NCBI GenBank assembly: GCA_032207245.1 | Contig: CM063502.1 | Location: 49,098,404-49,162,403 of the forward strand | Direction of reading: 5' to 3' | Origin: Pardosa pseudoannulata | Taxonomy: Eukaryota > Arthropoda > Arachnida > Araneae > Lycosidae | DNA: 64,000 bases | Shown here: one piece after another, positions 47,111 to 56,549 of the stretch | How the letters are laid out: the number at the start of each line of letters is the position of its first letter | How positions within the stretch are numbered: position 1 is the first letter of the stretch | Made by a program: the position numbers and the translations under genes | The notes under the pieces: model-generated | Told to the model about the DNA's origin: nothing | Database searches by the model: none | What the model saw: the letters and a program-made list of their open reading frames with translations, nothing else

Positions 47111-47727
47111 CCAAAGACGCATCTCTCATTTGACCTCGGATCCGATAGAAGCTTTGCAAGAAAAGGTTATGACTCACACAGCGCTGTCCAGCTTCTATTG
47201 GTTTACGAGCCACTTTAATTCTACAAACATTTCGGTGTCCCAAAAAGGGTAGTAATTAAAAAAAATTGATTTTGTTAATTTTTAGTCTATTTACTGAGAG
47301 TAAAAACATAAAAATAAAAATTTAAACTATATAAAAATCAAGCAGGCAAAATATCAACGATACTTTTGTAAGGATATACATTAGGCAACGATTATTTTCA
47401 TGTTCATATTAATGTTTGCTAGTGCGAGTCGAAATATGTTTCTAAAAGTATAATTTTTATTGGAGCTCCTGTATTTTGATTTGATATACTTCATGTTGCA
47501 GATATATGTATTTTCAAACGTAAAAATAATTTGAAATCCAAATCTAGTAATAGGAGATATTTTCTTTATATAAACATTTGAAGAGCTCTATTTTCGATGT
47601 AGTCGATGTGCCAGCCTTAATATCACGTAATTTCATTTGTTACTTAGGATCTACCATGTTAATATCAGTATTTAATGGATTTCTGAACAAATTGGAATTC
47701 TGTTTAGGATCTTCTTCCTCTTCTTAA

Positions 47728-48134
47728 CACTTTGACTGCCAAGCCAAAATTACAAATGTTCACAACGGGGCCAAACTTTTTTTTTGTGTAATTTGTATTT
47801 TTTCAACATAAAACTATATATAAAAACAATATTTTAAAATAAACTCTCTCTGTTTATATATATTCCCTTTTTTGTTGCATGTTCCAAATATTTAATTTTT
47901 CATAAAACTTAGCTCATAAAATCGTCACATATACCAATTTGCGCAAACCACGTATACCTAACACATCGTAGGGAGCCCAACAATCAAACTCCAATACGAT
48001 TTTCATGTAACTGATAACATCTTTCATAGCCATGGCCTGAAGTGTTAAAACACCATGGCTATCATATCGGATAGCCAGTGTCTCAACGGAAATATCACTG
48101 GATATCACATATGATAGCCATGGCAGTCAAAGTG
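47728..48134. mobile_element. piggyBac-like MITE, 407 bp, TTAA target sites
   Basis: TTAA at 47724-47727 and 48135-48138. Perfect 14 bp TIRs (CACTTTGACTGCCA at the left and its complement at the right). The right subterminus also holds an inverted repeat, CCATGGCTATCATAT (48051-48065) with ATATGATAGCCATGG (48109-48123). TTAA duplication is diagnostic of piggyBac-type transposition. No transposase. Confidence 0.92.
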
Positions 48135-48138
48135 TTAA

Positions 48139-48625
48139 GGGTCATGACAACTTAGTATGGGCTCTAGCTTTCTCCACAGTTCTATACCAGTCAGCCCTAT
48201 CTTTGGTTTTGGATTTCCAATAAATAAATTTCAAAGTCTTTAAGTCTTTCTCAACACAGTCCAACCCTCTGAGTTTTGGCTTTCCTCTTTTACTGGAGCC
48301 CACTGGTTTAATCATGAAAACTTCACTTTATCATTGTATTCATTCAGTCTGATTATGTGGCCAGCCCATCTTAACATTTGAATGCTGATGAAATTAACTA
48401 TATCTGTATTTTTTAAAATTCTGTATAATTCAATATTTGTCCTTCTTCTCCATACATCATTTACCTGTATACCCTCAAAAATACTTAAAATTTTTTTTTA
48501 AATACTGCCAGGTTTTCTTTATTTTTTTTTCTGTCAGTGTCCATGTTTCTGTTGTATAGGTTAAGATAGTTCTTATTAAACAATTAAATGGGCTATAACT
48601 CCTATGTCTTACCCTTTGGAATGTG
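48139..48625 (-). pseudogene. LINE C-terminal relic (RTE/CR1-like)
   Basis: Minus-strand frames give the familiar tail of many LINE ORF2 proteins: ETWTLTEKNKK-like, VWRRRTNIELYRILKN, MLRWAGHIIRLNE and KRGKPKLRGLDCVEKDL, then W..KTKDRADWYRTVEKAR. The catalytic RT part is absent and stops interrupt the frame. It starts immediately beside the piggyBac-like MITE. Confidence 0.82.
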
Positions 48626-48765
48626 AATTTTGCTTGCAATTCAATGAGTTAGATGGATAAAATAAAATAAATTGTAAAAGTATTTAGGAGCATTTTGGTT
48701 TAACGGAAGATTCACTTCATACTACATCCAAACTTTTCTTTATTCTAGGAAGAGTGTCAGAAAAC

Positions 48766-49006
48766 CAAGGATAGCCCTAGCATTTTAGCCGCCATAGGCA
48801 ATTTGACAAACGCAAAAAATGCCATCCCCTGAGCTTAAAAACATTAGAAAAACAGAATTAAAAAACCTTGCTAACCATAAAAATACTATATCATTAAATA
48901 ATAATAGCAATTCAGGTATAAGAGAAAATTGTTTTATTGAAAACAATTTTTTAATCCTTCTTAAATTCTACCGCCGTACCTTGCCTACCGCCTAGAGTTG
49001 ACCCTG
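48766..49006. mobile_element. hAT-like MITE, 241 bp, perfect 8 bp TSD
   Basis: CAGAAAAC occurs exactly on both sides (48758-48765 and 49007-49014). Left end CAAGGATAGCCCTAGC; right end reverse complement CAGGGTCAACTCTAGGCGGT. A related left end begins at 49829. Confidence 0.9.
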
Positions 49007-49549
49007 CAGAAAACGTATTTTCTTGTGAAGAGGGGCACATAATTGTTAGTAGCCCACGATACGGTCAAGAAATATATTAGGACGACAGTGCCTAAGGGTG
49101 ACCGTTGTATCTATCATGGCATGAAAGGTGTAACTGCAAAGAGATATACGCAGAAAGATATTGGTTGGAACAGAAACTAATTTTTAATTTGTGAGCTTCT
49201 TAAAACTAACATCTCAGAACATGTACCGTGAGTTGCAAGAGAATAATTGTAAAAAGGGAAGAAGATAGTGTGCTTTGTCCCGTAGTTAACCAAACCGACT
49301 TTACGGATTATTTTAAAAAATAACAAATATAAAGTTACAGTGCATGAAATGTATGAATTTTTAATATATACATTTTTTATTTGATTTTTTGGTCTTCATA
49401 GTTTTTGTAGATTTATGAGATAAAACGAAAGGACGGTTTTAAGACTATTACTGGCACCAGCAACTGCAGCAATTAAAGACAGAAATTCTGTTGAAGATTG
49501 AGGAGAATCCATGTATATGTTCCTTTAGAGCAAGAGCAATTATCGATCG

Positions 49550-49670
49550 GGCACTCATTTCTCTGAAAACGGGGGAAATCGAAAAAAGGTAATAAATATT
49601 CCCACTCCAGACGCGTGGGTTGTTTGTTTAGTCTATGTCTCAAACAGGAGAGATGCGTAACCGAACCGAA
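49550..49670 (+). repeat. Unclassified interspersed repeat, copy 2
   Basis: CATTTCTCTGAAAACGGG..AAATCGAAAAAAGG..TCCCACTCCAGAC..TGTCTCAAACAGG aligns with 46960-47110. Confidence 0.6.
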
Positions 49671-49828
49671 CTCTTAAGTGGACTGTACCCATTCGTTCTT
49701 GGATGGGCCCAGATGAAAAGGTAGCCATGTTGCTCAGGAGTATGCCTTGAATTTAATTCTTCTTTCGTTCAGAAGAGTAGCAATGTGAGATTGGGCAATG
49801 AGTAGCAATGGGAGGCCCATTAACGGGG

Positions 49829-49960
49829 CAGGGCTGACTCTAGACAGTAGGCAAGGTATGCAACTACCTAACGGGGGCAACATTTAGGAGCAGTAAAGCA
49901 GCCTAAACTAGAACGTAATATATAAATAAATACCCCCCTCCCCCCAAAAAAAAATATTAC
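49829..49960. mobile_element. hAT-like MITE left end
   Basis: CAGGGCTGACTCTAGACAGT..GGCAAGGTATG matches the inverted right end of the 48766-49006 element. No right end found, so it is a truncated copy or a longer element that has decayed. Confidence 0.6.
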
Positions 49961-50412
49961 GATTACTTAAATCAAGAAATAAATAAGTAGCAAAATTAAC
50001 TACAGCAGAATTCTGGGCATTGCTACATTTTGGGTGAAAAGCTAACAGATGCAAAAAGCTTATTCAAAAGTAAAAGGAATAGATATGATTCTGGGTATTT
50101 CTATATAGTTGGTTCTAGTTTTAGTTTGCTAGTTCGTTGTCATTAGCTCGTTAAAAATGTAAATTTTGTTTTTCGATAAAACAGTTTTCTGTAAATCTGT
50201 ATTAGAATTGTTGCCATGATTCAGGTGTATGTCATTTTTAAGGTTACAACATGTTCCTTCTAATTCTCTCTCTCTTTTTAATTTAAAGTTTTTTTACGCA
50301 AAAACACTAAGGTCAATTCTGAGAAATGCAGTTAACGAAGATACACAGGGGAACTTCTGAATAGAATACAAATAAGAAGAAAAAATAATACAAAAATGTT
50401 TTCAAATCCTCT

Positions 50413-50581
50413 TTCCTTTTTTATTACCTTTGTTGTAGTCTTTCCAGATTTTGGGAGGGAACCGGACTTTGAATTCGAAATGGTGACACAAAATTTATAT
50501 TTCCCATCAAAACTTTATTTACCGTTTGATGAGAAGCACATGATTATTACTGCAATAAACTTTGGATTTGTTGAATTATAA
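50413..50581 (+). other. Candidate terminal exon, unknown gene
   Basis: A pyrimidine-rich acceptor region (TTACCTTTGTTGTAG at ~50423-50437, or TAGTCTTTCCAG just after) leads into an open frame: FPDFGREPDFEFEMVTQNLY, FPSKLYLPFDEKHMI, ITAINFGFVEL and a TAA stop. Composition is protein-like. No homolog recognised and no partner exon seen. It could be a retrocopy remnant. Confidence 0.3.
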
Positions 50582-50623
50582 AATACTGTAAAAGATCAGA
50601 TGCAGATTTCTCTCAAAAATGGT

Positions 50624-50733
50624 AACCAATGGTGTTAAACGACCCTAATTGTTATTTACCCTAACTGTTGTTAACCCTAACTGTTATTTACCTTAACTGT
50701 TGTTTACCCTAACTGTTGTTTAACCAATGGTGT
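50624..50733 (+). repeat. Minisatellite (TTACCCTAACTGTTGT)n flanked by AACCAATGGTGT
   Basis: Five to six imperfect units of 16-17 bp lie between two exact copies of AACCAATGGTGT (50624-50635, 50722-50733). CCCTAA is only part of the unit, so it is not telomeric. Confidence 0.88.
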
Positions 50734-52107
50734 ACCCAGAGGGCTTGCAAATAGCAGATTCAACCTTTCAAGGTTTATTTTCTAGGAATTGAAATATTTC
50801 AATATAACTCTTTTGTTATGCTGATGTTGATGCTCTGCACTTAAAAAAAGCTTTTTAACTTTAACTATATTAATAGGCACATAAATTGTCATTTCAATAT
50901 GCCCTCACATTATTAATTAATTTTTAATTTAGGATAATTTTCAGTCATTGAATGAGTAATGCTAATTTCTCAATGATGTTGGATTCCACTGATTCTGGTA
51001 ACTAGAAATATTTGTTATCATGGTATCTTTATAGTATATCTAATCTTAACCTTTGTAATTTTTTATCTTTATAAAAACTATATCAACTCTTGAACAGTTT
51101 TAAATCTGAGAAATAAGACTGATATTGCGTTTTCTTTAATTTTTACTAAGTGGCGCTTGTAAACTATAGAAAATTCTTTTTCTATGACAATGACAATATG
51201 TACTCAACAAAATTAATTTATGGGTACTCCACTGTATTTAATTATAATATTATTTTATTTATTATTATATTTTTTGCTAGTAAATATTACCAAAATTATT
51301 AACACAAGTGGATTATTGGTGATAGAATTTCCATAATTTGAGTTTGAATCAAAAGTGGTTGCATATGGCTTTGTGATTTACACAATAATTATTTATGATG
51401 GAATAAATTATTTATAAGTAGTGGATTAGAAAAAGAAATAACTTGATAATAATTATTTTCTTTAGGTTTTTAAAAACTTATACTTAGATTAATTCATCTA
51501 CTAGATGTGTGTTATACATTACCCTTAAGAGTATTTGATAGTAATACCAATTATGTATTACTGCATGAGATTGTACCAAACGTTTTGAAAATTTATAAAT
51601 CATAGAACTTGTTATAATAGTTGCAAACAATCTAGAAAACAGAATATTCATTTAATTTTTAAAAAACAAAATTTCTGAAAATTATATTGTATCATATTGA
51701 AGAGCAAAAGAATCAGAAAACACAGAAGAAAATTATCTAAATTATATTTATTATTTTTTTATGTAGTTTTTTCTGATGCCAGGGTTGTGGGAAATAAAAT
51801 TCTCAAAATTGTCATTTGTAATGAAAATGTTCCTCATGTTCAACTAGCGAATCACCCAAATATAAGTGTTACGCTTTGAGCCAACTAACCTTTTCTTTGG
51901 TTTATAAATGTAGCGGATTCTTTCATACCCAAAAGTTAGTCAGAGAAACTTCATGAATTTTTGAATTGCCCTCATCACTTTCAAATATATCTTTTGAAAT
52001 ATCATCTGGAGATCCATTTCAATTGCTTGAAAGATCATCCCCTTCAACCCTTTTATTTATGGAACTGGTAACTTTATCTTCCGACTTTTCATTCAGTGTT
52101 GAGAGTT

Positions 52108-53673
52108 TTAAATTTTAGTACTATCTTTTGAATCTTCACCCTGAGTTTTATTTTCATCATTTGAAGCATCATCTCCATTCTCCTTTTCGCTTGCGTAGTT
52201 ATCATCTTGATTTTTCTCATTCATTGAATTTTCAATGTCTTCTTCAGTTTCATCTTTTTCACCTTCATCCTGAGTTTTACTTTCATCATTTGAAGCATCA
52301 TCTCCATTCTCCCTTTCGCTTGCGTAATTATCATCTTGATTTTTCTCATTATTCATTGAATTTTCCACGTCATCTTCAGTTTCATCTTTTTCACCTTCAT
52401 CCTGAGTTTTATTTTCATCTTTTGAAGCATCATCTCCATTCTCCCTTTCGCTTGCGTAATTATAATCTTGATTTTTCTCATTATTCATTGAATTTTCAAT
52501 GTCTTCTTCAGTTTCATTTTTTTCACCTTCATCCTGAGTTTTACTTTCATCATTTGAAGCATCATCTCCATTCTCCCTTTCGCTTGCGTAGTTATCATCT
52601 TGATTTTTCTCATTCATTGAATTTTCAATGTCTTCTTCAGTTTCATTTTTTTCACCTTCATCCTGAGTTTTACTTTCATCATTTGAAGCATCATCTCCCT
52701 TCTCCCTTTCGCTTGCGTAATTATCATCTTGATTTTTCTCATTATTCATTGAATTTTCTATGTCTTCTTCAGTTTCATTTTTTTCACCTTCATCCTGAGT
52801 TTTACTTTCATCATTTGAAGCATCATCTCCATTCTCCCTTTCGCTTGCGTAGTTATCATCTTGATTTTTCTCATTCATTGAATTTTCCACGTCTTCTTCA
52901 GTTTCATCTTTTTCACCTTCATCCTGAGTTTTATTTTCATCTTTTGAAGCATCATCTCCATTCTCCCTTTCGCTTGCGTAATTATAATCTTGATTTTTCT
53001 CATTATTCATTGAATTTTCAATGTCTTCTTCAGTTTCATTTTTTTCACCTTCATCCTGAGTTTTACTTTCATCATTTGAAGCATCATCTCCATTCTCCCT
53101 TTCGCTTGCGTAATTATAATCTTGATTTTTCTCATTATTCATTGAATTTTCAATGTCTTCTTCAGTTTCATGTTTTTCACCTTCGTCCTGAGCTCCAGTT
53201 TCATTGTTAAAAGCACGACAGTTAGCATCATAATAATCTACTTCATCTTCATTTCCAGTAATATTGTCTAAGCAGTTTTTAGATGTTTCATGAGAATTAA
53301 AGTCCGAAAGGGATTTATCTTGGTTTTTATCGCTAACAGAATCTTTCTTATCACTGGTAGTATTGTAACTGTTATCATCATTAAGAATTAATATTTCTAT
53401 GTCATTTACCATATCTATTAATTCATCAAAGACAATTCGGATTTGTACGTGTAGTTCTTCACGAGTGTGATCGTGTGTGTCATAATACTCCTCCACAGAG
53501 TCACTGTCGTCTGAGGGTATATACAAGTCCGGTTGGAGGTTGGCATTACAAGCAAGACATATTCTTTTTGCATTGACATTGCCCTTGTTTTTTCCTTCTT
53601 GCTCCAATGGGACCACGTTGGATACTTCATCTAAAGATCTTTCACCCGATCTTTCCATTTGGGGATTTCGTTC
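52108..53673 (-). CDS. Acidic repeat protein, large 3' exon (copy A), eight 43-44 aa repeats
   Basis: The minus-strand exon starts after the acceptor GCTATTTTTACAG at 53673 and is open for ~520 codons to a TAA at 52108. The N-terminal ~150 residues are a unique acidic part shared with copy B: ERNPQMERSGERS.., CLACNANLQPDLYIP, DDSDSVEEYYDTHDHTREEL and an FDELIDMVND segment. Then come eight tandem repeats (consensus TQDEGEKNETEEDIENSMNN, EKNQDDNYASERENGDDAS, NDESK), then TQGEDSKDSTKI. The product is extremely D/E/N/S-rich, with no hydrophobic segment, so probably a soluble disordered acidic protein or domain. Relative to copy B, a 1-nt loss next to the stop breaks the frame: homology to B's last ~50 codons continues beyond the stop, and B's donor is altered here (GGGTATGA). 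This copy may be terminal, or decayed at its 3' end. I could not identify the family or function. Confidence 0.7.
   Translation of the reverse strand, partial: ERNPQMERSGERSLDEVSNVVPLEQEGKNKGNVNAKRICLACNANLQPDLYIPSDDSDSVEEYYDTHDHTREELHVQIRIVFDELIDMVNDIEILILNDDNSYNTTSDKKDSVSDKNQDKSLSDFNSHETSKNCLDNITGNEDEVDYYDANCRAFNNETGAQDEGEKHETEEDIENSMNNEKNQDYNYASERENGDDASNDESKTQDEGEKNETEEDIENSMNNEKNQDYNYASERENGDDASKDENKTQDEGEKDETEEDVENSMNEKNQDDNYASERENGDDASNDESKTQDEGEKNETEEDIENSMNNEKNQDDNYASEREKGDDASNDESKTQDEGEKNETEEDIENSMNEKNQDDNYASERENGDDASNDESKTQDEGEKNETEEDIENSMNNEKNQDYNYASERENGDDASKDENKTQDEGEKDETEDDVENSMNNEKNQDDNYASERENGDDASNDESKTQDEGEKDETEEDIENSMNEKNQDDNYASEKENGDDASNDENKTQGEDSKDSTKI
52137..53204 (-). 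repeat. Coding minisatellite, 129/132 bp units x 8
   Basis: Units differ by one Asn codon (NSMNNEK versus NSMNEK) and a few substitutions. By variant residues, units 2 and 6 (YNY..SKDENK) match, as do 3 and 7 (D..DV), suggesting a four-unit block was duplicated. The opposite strand is also open over most of the array, a by-product of the repeat. Copy B has only one unit, so the expansion followed the A/B duplication. Confidence 0.95.
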
Positions 53674-53755
53674 CTGTAAAAATAGCAAAAATTATTTACT
53701 TAGTTCTTTTCCACGCATTATTATAATTATAAGGGCTATTATAACATATCTTGTA

Positions 53756-55230
53756 TATGGCTTTGTGATTTACAAAAAATTATTAATGGCTAACTAAATT
53801 ATGTATAAATATTCCCAGTAGATAAGAGATAGAAATAACTTGATAATAATTTTTTTTACGGTTTTTAAAATTTTATATTTAGATTAATTCATCTGTTATT
53901 GTGTGTTATACATTTACCTTTAGAGTATTTGAGAATAATACCAGATGTGTTACTGCATGAGATTGAAGCAAACTATTGAAAAACTAATAAAATATTAAAC
54001 TTTTTATAAAAGTTGCATACAATCTAAATAACAGAATATTCACTTAATTTTGTAAAAGTAAACTTTTTAAAAATTTCATTCTCTTATATTGAGGAGCAAA
54101 AGAATCAGAAAACACAGAAGAAAATTATCCAAATAATATCTGTTACTTTTTTATAATGCAATTTTTTCTAAAGTCAGTGATGTGAGAAATAAAATTTCCA
54201 AAATTTTCATTTGTAAGCCGAACTAGCGAATCACCCAAATATAACTGTTACGCTCCGAGCCAACTAACTTTCTCAACGGTTTACCAAGGTAGTGGATTCT
54301 TTTATACTCACCGGTTCGCCATCGACTTCACGAACTTCTGAATTGTCCTCATCACTTTCAAATACATCTTTTGAAATATCATTCTGAGCTGCACTTCGAT
54401 TGGTTGAAACATCATCCCTGTCTTCCATTTTATCTTTACTTTTATCTTCCTTCTTTTCATTCATCGAATTGTCAGTTTCAATTTTAGTTCTACCGTTTGA
54501 ATCTTCGTCCTGAGCTTGATTTTCATTATTTGGAGTATAATCAGTATTCTTCCTTTCGATTGCGTAATTATCACCTTGATTTTTCTCATTATTCGTTGAA
54601 TTTTCAACGTCTTCTCCAGTTTCATCTTTTCCATCTTCTCTCTGAGCTCCAATTTCATCTTTTCCATCTTCTCTCTGAGCTCCAATTTCATTGCTAAAAG
54701 CACAACAATTAGCATCATAATTATCCACTTCATCTTCATTTGCAGTAATACTGTCTAAGGAGTTTTTAGAATTTCTACCAGATTTCGAAAGGCATTTGTC
54801 TTGGATTTCATTGCTAATAGAATATTTCTTATCAGTTGTAGCATCGTAGCAGTTATTATTATTAAGAATTAATCCCTCTACATCATTTACCATATCTATT
54901 AATTCATCCAAAAAAATTAGAAATTGTCCTTCTAGTTCTTCATCAGTGTGATCGTGTGTGTCATAAAACTCCTCCACAGAGTCACTGTCATCAGTGGGCA
55001 TATACAAGTTTGGTCGGAGGTTGGCATTACAAGCAAGGCATATTTCTGCATTAGCTTTATCCTTGGTATTTCCTTCTTTCTCCAATGGAACTACGTTGGA
55101 ATCTTCTTCTAAAAGTATGTCATTAGATATTTCCAATTGGAGATTTCGTTCCTGTAAAAATAGCAAAAATTATTTATTTCAATTCTTTCCCATGCATTAT
55201 TTGAATCATAATGGCTATTATAACATATTC
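53756..55230 (-). repeat. Tandem segmental duplication unit B
   Basis: Partner of 51360-53755, with the same order of flanking motifs and exon. It retains the shorter exon form with a proper donor. Confidence 0.9.
54312..55151 (-). CDS. Acidic protein exon B, 280 codons
   Basis: Acceptor GCTATTTTTACAG, first codon GAA at 55151; ends ..GGC GAA CCG with donor GTGAGT at 54311. It is phase 0 at both ends. It begins ERNLQLEISNDILLEE, then CLACNANLRPNLYMPTDDSD, FYDTHDHTDEEL and FLDELIDMVNDVE, followed by an acidic Ser/Asn-rich region. An 11-residue block (EIGAQREDGKD) is duplicated. One copy of the 44-residue unit (ETGEDVENSTNNEKNQGDNY..) is the ancestral form of copy A's array. A tail follows, with EDNSEVREVDGEP. 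The CLACNA motif is the only notable cysteine cluster. It is open throughout, unlike the many dead exons nearby, which suggests it is or was recently under selection. Confidence 0.75.
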
Positions 55231-55358
55231 ATAGAATTGTATAAGCAGACATATTAGATATTTTTCATATTTTAAATGGTAATTTTTTATTTTAAACAAA
55301 AACTGAAATTAAAACTTTTAATGTTGGCATTGTAAGCGTCACATATTTCACCACTTAC

Positions 55359-55454
55359 TTCCTCATCGGTGTTTTCCTCCTGGTCAGTTATTTGCCCGTT
55401 GAAAGTTTCATCAAAATTTTGTTCTTCAAAGCCTTCATCTTGGGAGTCTGTTGC
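55359..55454 (-). CDS. Acidic protein exon C, 32 codons
   Basis: Acceptor ACTATTTTTACAG, exon ATDSQDEGFEEQNFDETFNG plus QITDQEENTDEE, donor GTAAGT. Length 96 bp, phase 0-0. It shows the standard module: an (E/A)TDS.DE start, a D-E-FNG middle and an acidic end. The next module's acceptor is ~300 bp away. Confidence 0.7.
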
Positions 55455-55489
55455 CTGTAAAAATAGTAAAAATTGTTTATTTTAATTTT

Positions 55490-55985
55490 TTCACCCATTA
55501 TTTAAACTATAACGATTATTATAACTGATTATTACAGTTTTATAGGGTGAAAGCATTAGGTATCTTACATTTAAAATAAAAATTGAAATTAAAAATTTTA
55601 ATATTGACATTGAAAGCATAAAATATTTTATCGGTTACTAATATAAATCCATTGATTACCCAATATTTAAATTATAATGATTATTATAACTGATTATTAC
55701 AGTTTTATAGGATGAAAGCATTAGGTATCTTACATTTAAAATAAAAATTGAAATTAAAAATTTTAATATTGACATTGAAAGCATAAAATATTTTATCGGT
55801 TACTAATATAAATCCATTGATTACCCAATATTTAAATTATAATGATTATTATAACTGATTATTACAGTTTTATAGGATGAAAGCATTAGGTATCTTACAT
55901 TTAAAATAAAAATTGAAATTAAAAATTTTAATATTGACATTGAAAACATAAAATATTTTATCGGTTACTAATATAAATCCATTGA
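55490..55985 (-). repeat. Intronic tandem repeat, 165 bp x 3
   Basis: ATAACTGATTATTACAGTTT recurs at 55521, 55686 and 55851, an exact 165 bp period. Copies two and three are nearly identical, so the expansion is recent. It contains only the intron part of the module, not an exon. Confidence 0.95.
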
Positions 55986-56048
55986 AAACTTCATCTAAAC
56001 ATAAATTCTATCATCTGATTCCTCATCTTGGAGATTTTGTTCTTTTTA
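55978..56048 (-). pseudogene. Dead exon module D
   Basis: The frame EQNLQDEESDDRIYV, then a stop (TAG), then MKFSMD, corresponds to an E(Q/R)NLQ..DE.FNG exon. The acceptor position reads AAAAAG instead of TTACAG, and the frame is broken. Confidence 0.7.
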
Positions 56049-56242
56049 AAATATCAAAAACTGTAATTTTTTTCCTGCATTATTTGAATCTCAGTGAGTA
56101 TTACAACCTATTCATACGATTTTATTAAGTGGATGTATCAGACATCCTTTTAATTTAACATAGTACCAGTGCGTTTAAAACATAAACTGAAATTAAAATT
56201 TTTAGTGTTGGCGTTTTAAGTATCCAATATTTTATCACTTAC

Positions 56243-56338
56243 TTCCCCATCGTTGTATTCCTCGACGACAGAGATGAACATGCTGCAAAAAATTCTTAAA
56301 TCGATATTTATAAATTCATCACCTTCGTACTCTACTTC
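56243..56338 (-). CDS. Acidic protein exon E, 32 codons
   Basis: Acceptor GCAATTTCTGCAG, exon EVEYEGDEFINIDLRIFCSM plus FISVVEEYNDGE, donor GTAAGT. 96 bp, phase 0-0. It has the same length and phase as exon C but a more hydrophobic middle (IDLRIFCSMFISVV). It is open, with both splice signals intact. Confidence 0.6.
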
Positions 56339-56549
56339 CTGCAGAAATTGCAAAAAATTGTTTAATTATTCATCATGCATTATTTAAAACATAATGACAA
56401 TTAAAATTTATTATTGCAACTTTATGGGGAGGATGTATTAGGTATCCTTCATATTTTGGATAGAATCTGTTCATTTAAAATAAAAACTGAAATTTAAAAT
56501 TTTAATATTGGCATCACCAGCGTCACATATTACATCGTTTACTGAAGCT

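Larger units (their letters stand above)
51360..53755 (-). repeat. Tandem segmental duplication unit A of the acidic-protein locus
   Basis: The non-coding left part (GGCTTTGTGATTTAC, AGAAATAACTTGATAATAAT, GATTAATTCATCT, TACTGCATGAGATTG, AAAAGAATCAGAAAACACAG, GCGAATCACCCAAATATAA) recurs in order in unit B (53756-55230). The exon within also corresponds. Unit A is longer mainly because of its internal 44-residue repeat expansion. Confidence 0.9.

Noticed and set aside
47914..48108. 64-residue minus-strand ORF
   Set aside because: Lies wholly inside the piggyBac-type MITE and reads through its inverted repeats.
50640..50720. Telomeric repeat (CCCTAA)
   Set aside because: CCCTAA is embedded in a 16-17 bp unit, so it is a minisatellite, not (TTAGG)n or (TTAGGG)n.
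52128..53210. 360-residue plus-strand ORF (repeating FHLHPEFYFHHLKHHL-type text)
   Set aside because: Exact antisense of the acidic 44-residue repeat array. Openness follows from periodicity and codon choice; the minus frame has the acceptor and the homologous copy B.
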